Shown: one piece after another, positions 8,702-16,413 of the stretch
Position numbering within the stretch: the stretch's first letter is position 1
Layout: each line of letters opens with the position of its first letter
Assembly: GCA_963701375.1 (NCBI GenBank)
Contig: CAVOZT010000005.1
Location: forward strand, 310,001-374,000
DNA: 64,000 nt
DNA from: CAVXTF01 sp963701375
GTDB lineage: Bacteria; Actinomycetota; Acidimicrobiia; Acidimicrobiales; CAVXTF01
Reading direction: 5' to 3'
Translations under genes and position numbers: made by a program
The notes under the pieces: generated by a model
The model's database searches: none
The model's input: only the letters and a program-made list of their open reading frames with translations
Told to the model about the DNA's origin: nothing

Positions 8702-8731
8702 AAGCTACCTTGTCATCGCCTCAATGTCAAG
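8702..8731 (-). promoter_or_regulatory. Promoter and candidate operator of the XRE operon
   Basis: On the minus strand, -35 TTGACA (8730-8725), 17 bases and a weaker -10 TAGCTT (8707-8702) lie some 50 bases upstream of the first gene. CTTGTCAT (8709-8716), seven bases and ATGTCAAG (8724-8731) form an inverted repeat with a single mismatch. The repeat overlaps the -35 and spacer, a good place for autorepression by the XRE protein. Confidence 0.5.
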
Positions 8732-8755
8732 TGTGCTTTCCATCGCATGCAGTGG

Positions 8756-8905
8756 ACCAAGGCTCGCGAATCCTTCCGACGGTTCGCCCACATAGACGTC
8801 GAAGCCGTGTGCTTCGGCCACGGCAAGCCCCTGCTGGGTCGGGACACCCAAAAGCTACGTGACGCTGCCTCAGGGGATCAGGTCCCCGATCCGCTCGGCG
8901 AGTAA
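8756..8905 (+). pseudogene. C-terminal remnant of a metallo-beta-lactamase-fold hydrolase
   Basis: About 50 residues in one frame ('TKARESFRRFAHIDVEAV', 'CFGHGKPLLG', 'TQKLRDAAS') match the last segment of MBL-fold hydrolases, where 'LDVE.v.fGHG.P' supplies the final metal His. Nothing of the upstream HxHxDH part is visible in any frame, and the preceding DNA is the promoter of the XRE operon. It therefore looks like a relic left by deletion. Confidence 0.5.
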
Positions 8906-9046
8906 CGCCCAAGCAGGCGTCGATAGGAATCCTCTGTCCGGTATAGGAGACGGTCCCTATTCGGACCGCGTTTCGTTGCACCCGAGGGCGCAAGGGAGAT
9001 GAAGCGCTCCGCGCACCCCGGCTCGGCCCGCGCGGATTAGCTCAAG

Positions 9047-9451
9047 TTATGGACTGACAACCTCTTCAACGATCGACTCAACCGCGTCGAAGGGTGCACG
9101 CAAGGCACCCTCGATGTGGTGCCGCTCGGCCAGGAACTCCGGTGCGTTGTAACTCGCGGCGACCGCTCCCTTCCCGTCCTCCCAAACCAGCACCTTGAGC
9201 GGGAGATCCAAACCCACGAGCGGCGCCGCGAGCATTACAGCCGCGCCCACAGTCGGCTTCCCAAACATGACGAGTTTCGAATCGGGCATCTGCACACCGA
9301 CTCGTTCGGCCGTGCCGCTGTGATCGATGACCCTGAACAGAGTGAAACCTCGATCCGCGATCACACACGTCAGTCGGTCAACGGTCTGTGCGACGGACTT
9401 GCTGCTGTGCTTGGTGATGATCCCGGCCAAAGATTGCGGGTTGTCCAGCAT
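9047..9451 (-). CDS. DUF302 domain protein
   Basis: A 134-residue protein whose core matches DUF302: 'SVAQTVDRLTCVIADRGFTLF' (the 'F..T...L...L...GF.v' opening), 'VIDHSGTA', 'LVMFGKPTVGAAVMLAAPLVGLDLPLKVLVWED', then 'YNAPEFLAERH'. The 'fGNP..g..lm...p..gldLPlrvlV.ed' segment is diagnostic. DUF302 proteins are small soluble proteins of unsettled function. An AGGAG lies upstream of the ATG. It appears monocistronic. Confidence 0.85.
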   Translation of the reverse strand: MLDNPQSLAGIITKHSSKSVAQTVDRLTCVIADRGFTLFRVIDHSGTAERVGVQMPDSKLVMFGKPTVGAAVMLAAPLVGLDLPLKVLVWEDGKGAVAASYNAPEFLAERHHIEGALRAPFDAVESIVEEVVSP

Positions 9452-9818
9452 CAGGACTCCTATTCTCTAGGCCTTCGTTCGCGCGCATGATTCTTGAACA
9501 GGGCCTCGCCACGTCGTGAGCGCGCCAGATTGCCCGATCTGGGGCGCTTGTGCCACCCGGAAGGCCGCACAGATCGACGAGACGAGGAGTAGGTCGGATC
9601 GCCCGGACCGCGTACGGCATCGAAATCGGGCGAACGTACGCTGACACGGCACTAGGTCTCGCACCGGCAGCGCCAGGCCAGTTGCCTCGGGCAGCGAGCA
9701 CCGACTGACGATGCTCGAAGCGGCCCCGTGCCCAGAGCCGAGCTCCCTCCGGACAACCGAACGCCCGATTCGAGAATCGTGCTCGACCGACACTGCGGCG
9801 GCCTCAGGATCCCATAAG
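9452..9818. other. Intergenic stretch without a supported gene
   Basis: It separates two minus-strand genes. Frames on the minus strand are open for about 100 codons but have no recognisable motifs or ribosome-binding site. It presumably carries the promoter of the DUF302 gene. Confidence 0.4.
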
Positions 9819-10667
9819 TCAGGACTTCACGAAACGTTGCACAAAGTTGAGTGCAGTCTCGGCGACTTCGCGCCAGCCATGGTCGATGGTAAGTGAGTGA
9901 CCACGATCGGGGATCTTGACGATCTCGGTGACGCTCTTGTTCCGCGATTGTTTCTTATATGAGGCTTTGGCAATGGCCCAAGGGACGGTGTTGTCCTTCT
10001 CCCCGTCGATTATCAGCAGCGGTCCACGATCAGGGTTCTTCGAATCCACCTTGGCGTCGGTCCACGGGTTCAGATTGGCGGTCGCCGCTTGGAAGAGCGG
10101 AACGCCTGAACCAGGCACTGCGAACGTGGCGTGAAGTTCTTTCGCTTCGTCCTCGCTGACCGCGTTGGCGAATCCGAATCGGAACTGCTCATAGGTAAGT
10201 GGAATGGCTCGACCGTGGTTGGCTGGATTGCCGATCACAGGGGCCGCAGACTTCAGGGAAGAGAAAGGGAGAGGAAGGACCCCGCGAAATGGAGCGGGAT
10301 CGATGGCCACTGAAACGGCGGATACGCCGCGCCCGGCGAGGATCTGGGTGAGGAGTCCACCAAATGAGTGTCCGATGACGGCAGGCTTCTGCGTCAGCGT
10401 CTTGATCACATCGTGGTAGTGATCGGCGATCTGACCGATCGTCTTGTGAGCCATGACCTCAGGATGTCTATTCGCCTCCTCGACGCTGTTGGGATCGTCA
10501 GGCCAACCTGGAGCGAGCGTCGCGTATCCGGCCTCCTCGAACAATGCCCTCCAGCGATCCCAGCTGCTCGGCAGCAGCCAAAGACCGTGCACGAAGACCA
10601 CCGGCACCAAACCCGACGTGTTCGCCTTATTGACCTGCTCTTCTTCGAGTTTGGTGATGTTTGCCAC
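9819..10667 (-). CDS. Alpha/beta hydrolase
   Basis: A 282-residue cytoplasmic hydrolase. It has the oxyanion strand 'VVFVHGLWLLPSSWDRW' (residues about 23-39), nucleophile elbow 'VIGHSFGGLLTQIL' with the Ser of GHSFGG, a mobile cap region, an acid candidate in 'LLIIDGEKDNTVPW' and the catalytic His in 'IPDRGHSLTIDHGW'. The 'HGLWLLPSSW...F...GY...AP.WP' pattern is common among actinobacterial hydrolases of unknown substrate. GGAAGGA lies before the ATG. It is intact and flanked by gene-free DNA. Confidence 0.85.
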   Translation of the reverse strand: MANITKLEEEQVNKANTSGLVPVVFVHGLWLLPSSWDRWRALFEEAGYATLAPGWPDDPNSVEEANRHPEVMAHKTIGQIADHYHDVIKTLTQKPAVIGHSFGGLLTQILAGRGVSAVSVAIDPAPFRGVLPLPFSSLKSAAPVIGNPANHGRAIPLTYEQFRFGFANAVSEDEAKELHATFAVPGSGVPLFQAATANLNPWTDAKVDSKNPDRGPLLIIDGEKDNTVPWAIAKASYKKQSRNKSVTEIVKIPDRGHSLTIDHGWREVAETALNFVQRFVKS

Positions 10668-11340
10668 GTCGCTCGATCCTTCCGACTTGCCGGTGTGATT
10701 CGGCTGAGCGTATCTCGGTGGGCTCGTCGATTACATCGAGGTCCGTGTCGCGGCCAGCGACCTTGCTCAGAAGAACCGCAAGCGCAATAGGGGTTTCATC
10801 GGTGACTACGTTGCGATCCTGTGGCTCGGGTCACCGAAGCTAAGTCGTTCAGCTCCGTCTGGCCTCTCGGCTCCATCCTCACCCTGCGGACGTCCACGAT
10901 CGAAGAACTGTCGATTTGCTACTGTGCTACTGAGTTGGTGTCGGTGACCGCGTTGAAACCTTCTGAAAAGGGCGGCGTCGACACGATGTAGCAATGGACT
11001 ATGGTCATCTTTTCTTGGTCTGTCAGTAGCAGGAACACGGAATCAGAAACTCGTCAGACTCCAGGACAGTTTCTTCCGACTGTTGGTCAGTAGTTGCGAA
11101 CCAAGAGAATGTCACGCTCCGGGACCATCAAAGTTCGTGCTACTACTTTGCTACTGAATGGAGTCGTACGGGCTGGATTTCGTCCTACTGCGCAGATTGG
11201 CACCTAGACCTGAGCTGCCCAGATGGACTGGATGTCATCTCACAGACAGTGGTGGCCCGACTACGGATTAGAAGGTAGGCGTCGCTAGAACTGAGCGCGT
11301 CCTCGCTCGCCGCGCAGTTCCGTTACGCGAATTGAGAACG
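10668..11340. other. Long intergenic stretch, possible gene debris
   Basis: No supported gene. Two imperfect copies of a GCTACT-rich motif occur (10915-10934 and 11137-11157, each ending in TTTGCTACT...GA-type sequence). A minus-strand stretch around 10720-10800 reads as plausible protein ('PIALAVLLSKVAGRDTDLDV') without a start or family match. I see no integrase, tRNA end or transposon terminus that would explain it. Confidence 0.4.
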
Positions 11341-12030
11341 TCATTGAGGGCTCGAGATAGAACCGGGAGGCTTCGTTCCTTTCACGCGGTGCTGCAACTC
11401 GACGAAGACCTTGGTGCCTACGATCGCTTCCAGTTCCTCACCTAGCGAGTCGATCACCGGACGGTCCCCGACGTACGCCAACGGACCCTCAGTGCAGCAC
11501 CAAGCCATGGTCTCGCCTTCTGCGCCCCAGTCGCGGCGAGTCCATCGGCGCACAGTCGCGACTTCGATATCGTCGGCGCCCATCGCCCAATCCACCTTGA
11601 TAGGCAACTGCCAACAAACCGACGGCTTCCAATCGATTGGTGACTCGTTCGCATCGATCGCCGCCAAGTGCAGTGCACAGCCTGCACCCCCGAGGAATCC
11701 TGGGCGATTAAGGAAGATGCAGGCCCCGTCGACGACTCGAGTGTGCGTGCGGGAGTCATCGCTGAAGATGCCGCCCTTGTCGGCTTCGGTATTACGCTCG
11801 AAGCGGTCCGGGTCCAGCGTCGCCGCTAAAGCAGCGATGGTCCGAGATTCGTCTTCATCGCCGAGGTCAGCTCCTATGGAACAGCATCCGAGGCCGAGGT
11901 GCTCCGCCGGCTCGGGAGCGATGCCCTGGCAGCCCCGCCCCCATATGCAGGTCCACCTGGATTCCAAGAAGTCCTTGTCGAAGCGCCAGATGGTCTCGCC
12001 GTCGTGGATCTCCTCCATCCCCGGATCCAT
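11341..12030 (-). CDS. Conserved Cys-rich actinobacterial protein
   Basis: A 229-residue soluble protein with clustered Cys: 'SRWTCIWGRGCQGI', 'LGCCSIGADL', 'RVVDGACIFLNRPGFLGGAGC', 'SVCWQLPIK' and 'AWCCTEGPLAY'. I recognise this arrangement as a conserved hypothetical family common in actinobacteria. The paired Cys suggest a bound metal, perhaps like the zinc/iron-binding YkgJ or DUF3109 proteins, but that is inference. It lies just downstream of the SWIM-SNF2 pair on the same strand, 78 bases away, and might be co-transcribed with it. Confidence 0.65.
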   Translation of the reverse strand: MDPGMEEIHDGETIWRFDKDFLESRWTCIWGRGCQGIAPEPAEHLGLGCCSIGADLGDEDESRTIAALAATLDPDRFERNTEADKGGIFSDDSRTHTRVVDGACIFLNRPGFLGGAGCALHLAAIDANESPIDWKPSVCWQLPIKVDWAMGADDIEVATVRRWTRRDWGAEGETMAWCCTEGPLAYVGDRPVIDSLGEELEAIVGTKVFVELQHRVKGTKPPGSISSPQ

Positions 12031-12108
12031 GAGAACGACCTTACTTAACGCCTTTCAGAGAGGATGCGGGTCAGCATGCGGCGCTCGCCACCGAGATGCT
12101 GGTGGGCG

Positions 12109-13113
12109 TTACTTTGCGACATGTGGTGAGCCGGACGACATCGTTGCGTTGGGTTCCTGTTCATTCTCGCCGAGAGCCAAAGCGGCGGCTCCCATTGTCA
12201 TTGCCTCATAGAGAGGTCGGAGTGTCTCCGTGATCGATTGCCCGCCGTCGGCGAGGGGTGCCGGATCTAGTTGGCGGAGGACCAGGTCCGGTGCCACCGC
12301 CAACCGCGGTCGGACCTCGATGGCGGTCAAGTCATCATGACGTCCCCACAGTGATGCCGAGTCCTCAGGCGAGCGCATTGCAAGACGGTCTGGATCGGCG
12401 CCGGGCCATCCGAACGGTCCAGCGTCAGAAAAGGAAGCAGATTCCGCGGGTTCGGTGGTGTTCTCCCTGTCCCGGGAGTCGGAACCCTGTCTGCGTTCCC
12501 GAAGATTGGCAAGAAGTTCGGCCTTGCTCCGGCCGCGCCAAGCGAAGATGAGGAACGGATCGCCGTCGAACGCCTCTGCCAACAGGAAGTAGACGGCTGC
12601 GATGTGCTTGCACGGATTCTCCCAGTCGGGACATGAGCATTCGGAGTCGAAGTCGCGCACCGAAGTTGGGAACAGAGATCCTGACGAAGCTACAAACGCA
12701 TCTTCGATGTCTTCGGGCATGTCGCCGGCGAGAAGCTTTGCCAAGAACACGGCACTCGACTCCATCACCGATTCGGCTGCATCCCACCCACGGCGCGTGA
12801 GCACCTTTGTCTCGATCGATACCTTGTAAGGCTTCGCCCTCGAGCCCTGGACCGTCGCAGTCACTTCCCCGGGGGCGATCTCCATGCTGATCACCTGACC
12901 CGTCCTGGCATAACTCTTGCCGCGTTGCAGCCGGCCGCCGATTCCGGCCATCTCTAGCACCGTGATGAAACGTTGCGACCACCAAGTGTCGCCGATCCGG
13001 CCGCGCTGGCTTCTTGCCTGCAGTCCACCTTCTACCGGGATCGGTTTGGAGGGGGGCGGCCACCATCCGTCGCCCCAACGAGGAGGCTCGCCCCGCCGAC
13101 GACGCGGCGGCAT
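12109..13113 (-). CDS. SWIM zinc-finger protein
   Basis: A 334-residue protein. The N-terminus is basic and Trp/Pro-rich ('RWGDGWWPPPSKPI'). Residues about 30-130 form the domain usual in SWIM partners ('WWSQRFITVLE', 'RLQRGKSYARTGQV'), and the SWIM finger itself is 'CSCPDWENPCKH' near residues 160-170 (CxC then CxH), which binds zinc. The ATG overlaps the stop of the upstream SNF2 gene. This SNF2-SWIM pair recurs across actinobacteria and is presumed to act on DNA or nucleoprotein, but its cellular job is not established. The C-terminal 120 residues are low-complexity and acidic. Confidence 0.85.
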   Translation of the reverse strand: MPPRRRRGEPPRWGDGWWPPPSKPIPVEGGLQARSQRGRIGDTWWSQRFITVLEMAGIGGRLQRGKSYARTGQVISMEIAPGEVTATVQGSRAKPYKVSIETKVLTRRGWDAAESVMESSAVFLAKLLAGDMPEDIEDAFVASSGSLFPTSVRDFDSECSCPDWENPCKHIAAVYFLLAEAFDGDPFLIFAWRGRSKAELLANLRERRQGSDSRDRENTTEPAESASFSDAGPFGWPGADPDRLAMRSPEDSASLWGRHDDLTAIEVRPRLAVAPDLVLRQLDPAPLADGGQSITETLRPLYEAMTMGAAALALGENEQEPNATMSSGSPHVAK

Positions 13114-16100
13114 CAGTCGTCTCCCATGGCGTCGGCCGACAAGGCGACAATCTCGCGGATCTGGTCGGTCGACATCTCGGTGATCCAGCCCTCACCTTTG
13201 CCAACGATCCTTTCCGCGAGCGCACGCTTGGACTCGATCATGGCGTCAATCCGTTCTTCGAGAGTGCCACCGCACACGAACTTTCGAACCTGAACGTTGC
13301 GCTTCTGGCCGATCCGGAAGGCCCGGTCAGTCGCTTGATCCTCGACCGCAGGGTTCCACCAGCGGTCGAAGTGCACCACGTGAGTAGCCGCCGTGAGATT
13401 CAGGCCGGTACCACCGGCCTTTAGCGACAACAGCAACACCGCTGGACCATCACCCGCTTGGAATCGCTCGACCATGTCGTCGCGCTTCTTCTTGGTCACC
13501 CCGCCATGGAGCCACATGACATCGCATCCGAGGTGACGCTGGAGGTGGCGCTCGAGCAGGTTTCCCATCTCTGTGAACTGGGTGAAGACGAGGGCCCGGT
13601 CTCCCTCGGACACCGCCTCTTCGAGGACCTCCACGAGCCGGGTCAGCTTGCCCGAACGACCGGGGAGCGAAGATCCGTCCGCCAGGAAATGGGCGGGATG
13701 GTTGCACACCTGCTTGAGCTTCATCATCGTGGCGAGCACCAGGCCGCGGCGCTCAATGCCTTCAGCTTCGTCGATCTTTGCCAGCATGTCGTCGACGACG
13801 GCCTGGTAGAGGCTGGCCTGCTCGCGTGTGAGGGTGCAGAACTCCTTCATCTCGAGTTTGTCGGGTAGGTCGGCGATGATCGACCGGTCCGTCTTCAATC
13901 GGCGGAGCACGAACGGACCGGTGATGCGACGGAGTTTCTCTGCGACCTCGTCGTCGCCATCTCGCTCTATGGGTATGGCGAAGCGTTCTCGGAAGCCCTT
14001 TTCGGAACCGAGGAAGCCGGGGTTCAGGAACTGCATGATCGACCACAGTTCGCTGAGCCGGTTCTCGACCGGTGTGCCGGTCATGGCGATGCGATGAACT
14101 GCCGGAATCGTCCGGACGCTCTGCGTCGTCCGCGCTGCGCTGTTCTTGATCTGCTGCGCCTCGTCGAGGACGAGGCGGTTCCACTTGACCGTGGCCAGGA
14201 GTTGCTGGTCGCGCGCGGCCAGACCGTAGGTCGACAGCACCAGGTCCACCTTGCGGGCATTCTTGGTGAAGTTTTTGCCGTCCAAGCGGCCATGTCCGTG
14301 ATGGACGTACACGGACAATTCGGGTGCGAAGCGCGCCGTTTCGCGCTGCCAGTTGCCGACGAGAGACATAGGACATAAAACGAGGGTCGGTCCCGTCGAT
14401 CTTGCGCGCTCTTCGATGAGCAGAGCGAGAAGCTGCGCGGTCTTCCCGAGCCCCATGTCGTCGGCGAGGCAGGCGCCGAGGCCGAGGTCGCCGAGGAACG
14501 CGAGCCAGCCGAGCCCGCGCTCCTGGTAAGGCCGTAGCTGACCGACGAATCCGTCGGGAGTGGGCCGGGCCTGCATGCGCCGGTCCTCAGCGCCGGCAAG
14601 CAGATCGCCGAGCCATCCGTCGGCTTCGACCGCTGCGATTGGAAGGTCGCCCGAGGTCGGTTCGATCCCAAGGGCAGTCCGGACCACGTCTCCGGCCGAC
14701 ATGAGGTCTGCGCCATTCGCCTTCTTGTCGACGGCGGCGATAGCGGCAGCGATGTCGCCCTCACGAAGCTCCACCCATTGGCCGCGGATTCGAACAAGGG
14801 GTTGCTTGATTCGAGCCAGCTGACGGAGCTCGGCAAGTCCGATCTTGTCGTCACCCAGCGCGGCCTCCCACTCGACTTTGCACAGGGCGTCGAGTCCGAG
14901 GGCAGCGGTGTTCGATGTCGGCGAGACGGAGGGGGTGCGGGCCTTCATGCGGAGACTCACCCGTCTTCTCGAGGAGCGCCACCACGGTGGTGCGAGCACT
15001 CCGAATCCCGCCTGCTCCAAGATCGGCGCGCTGTCGCGGAGGAACTCGAGTGCACCTGAGGCATCCGTGGTCTGCGCGATGGGCATGGCAGTGGTCAGAG
15101 CGGAGCCGATCGATGGCACGAGCCGGGCTGCACGACCCAGGCCTCGGAGGAGGTGCTCGTCCGGGTGTTGCGCGTGGCGTTCCAACGCAGCGAGCTCGGG
15201 CCCGTCTTCCCAGACGGTCTCGGCGGTGACGAGCAGGCTGGGGTCGTCGACCGCCTGAAGCGCGAACTCGATTCGCCAGTCATCGGCGACGTTCCTCTGG
15301 ATAGTCGCTCGTTTCCGGGTAGCGAGCGCTGGAGCACGATCCGAGCTGGCAACGGTCTCTGTAGTGCTGTCTTCCTCGTCGTCTAAAGGAGGGACGATGC
15401 GGAAACAGGTTCGTACCGGCTCAGATTCTGTGTTCACCGTGGCGTGCCATGCGTTGAGCTCGTCACCGAGTGCTTGCAGCTCGTCGTTTCCGGCGTCGAC
15501 GGATCCGTCAGGAGACGCAAGGGCTTCTAGCCACGCCTCGACAGCGTCGCGCTTCGCCGAACGGCGCGTCTTGCCTGCAGAAGCAGGAACGGCAGTTGAG
15601 CGATCCGCCACGAAGCGTCGGGCAAGCAAATCGGTGACGCTCCACATGTAGGAGCGAAGCACCTCCTCCGATGTTGTCTTCGTCGCGTCTGCACTTGCCG
15701 CGTCCCGAGCGGGGTCTGCGATTTCTGCGGCCATGAACGATGACGGAAGAGCCCATACCATCGACTCGATCCGACCTCGGTCGCGTGCGTCGATCAAAGG
15801 CCGCCATCGGGCGTGCCAACCATCGTCTGTGGGCTCGAGAGCTGGGAGAACCCGGCCTCTGGTGATCAGTTCCAGGGCCATTTCCGCTGAGCGAGCGGCG
15901 AACCGCAGGTCGTAGGCGGGAACGATGCCGGACTGGTCAGCGGAGGAACCGGTCGGATCGATCGTCGAGAAAGCAAGCACGAGGTCCGTCGCGGTTGCGG
16001 GCTCGAGAACGATCCCGGGAGCGGTCCATCTTGGGTTTGGTTCGTCTGCAGACGCCGGCTCAGGCGCTGATGTTGCGCTGACGTCGTCCTCCAGCCAGGG

Positions 16101-16373
16101 AGAGCCTGTAGGGCCACTGCCGACAGCGGGCAACTCGAGGATGAGCTCGGTGTCGCCTGCTTTTGCGATCGCGTCCTGCGCGGCGAAACCGCCAACTTCA
16201 GCGATCGCCTGGCGAATGCCTTCCACGTCGAGAGCGAAGGGGTGGGGCTCCGGTCGCAACCGGCGGGGTTGACGACCTTTACGCGGGGCGACGGTGCGTG
16301 GTCGCGCACCGTCCTCGGCCCACAACGCCAGCCCATTTGCACGATGCATCCACGCAACGTGGAGAACGATCAC
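13113..16373 (-). CDS. SNF2-family DNA-dependent ATPase (HelZ-like)
   Basis: A 1086-residue Swi2/Snf2 ATPase. The first 600 residues hold the SNF2-associated domain (DUF3670-like, 'GLAELRQLARIKQPLVRIRGQW'). The motor begins at 'RPYQERGLGWLAFLGDLG', with Walker A 'DDMGLGKT' near residue 640, DEAQ box 'LVLDEAQQIKN' near 730, and motif III 'MTGTPVENRLSELWSIMQF'. The second RecA domain has 'VFTQFTEM', 'LLSLKAGGTGLNLT' and the arginine-finger motif 'DQATDRAFRIGQ' near 1020. It presumably translocates on duplex DNA using ATP; the adjacent SWIM protein is the likely partner. It is the longest gene in the left half and has no frameshift. It is divergent from the GH43-like gene, only 40 bases away. 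Confidence 0.95.
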   Translation of the reverse strand: MIVLHVAWMHRANGLALWAEDGARPRTVAPRKGRQPRRLRPEPHPFALDVEGIRQAIAEVGGFAAQDAIAKAGDTELILELPAVGSGPTGSPWLEDDVSATSAPEPASADEPNPRWTAPGIVLEPATATDLVLAFSTIDPTGSSADQSGIVPAYDLRFAARSAEMALELITRGRVLPALEPTDDGWHARWRPLIDARDRGRIESMVWALPSSFMAAEIADPARDAASADATKTTSEEVLRSYMWSVTDLLARRFVADRSTAVPASAGKTRRSAKRDAVEAWLEALASPDGSVDAGNDELQALGDELNAWHATVNTESEPVRTCFRIVPPLDDEEDSTTETVASSDRAPALATRKRATIQRNVADDWRIEFALQAVDDPSLLVTAETVWEDGPELAALERHAQHPDEHLLRGLGRAARLVPSIGSALTTAMPIAQTTDASGALEFLRDSAPILEQAGFGVLAPPWWRSSRRRVSLRMKARTPSVSPTSNTAALGLDALCKVEWEAALGDDKIGLAELRQLARIKQPLVRIRGQWVELREGDIAAAIAAVDKKANGADLMSAGDVVRTALGIEPTSGDLPIAAVEADGWLGDLLAGAEDRRMQARPTPDGFVGQLRPYQERGLGWLAFLGDLGLGACLADDMGLGKTAQLLALLIEERARSTGPTLVLCPMSLVGNWQRETARFAPELSVYVHHGHGRLDGKNFTKNARKVDLVLSTYGLAARDQQLLATVKWNRLVLDEAQQIKNSAARTTQSVRTIPAVHRIAMTGTPVENRLSELWSIMQFLNPGFLGSEKGFRERFAIPIERDGDDEVAEKLRRITGPFVLRRLKTDRSIIADLPDKLEMKEFCTLTREQASLYQAVVDDMLAKIDEAEGIERRGLVLATMMKLKQVCNHPAHFLADGSSLPGRSGKLTRLVEVLEEAVSEGDRALVFTQFTEMGNLLERHLQRHLGCDVMWLHGGVTKKKRDDMVERFQAGDGPAVLLLSLKAGGTGLNLTAATHVVHFDRWWNPAVEDQATDRAFRIGQKRNVQVRKFVCGGTLEERIDAMIESKRALAERIVGKGEGWITEMSTDQIREIVALSADAMGDD

Positions 16374-16413
16374 GCAGGAATGATCCCAGGCATGTCGATA
16401 AGGTGCGGAGCCG

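Noticed and set aside
10915..11157. Two GCTACT-rich near repeats that might be attachment or recombination sites
   Set aside because: The copies are short and imperfect, with no integrase, tRNA gene or direct-repeat boundary nearby.
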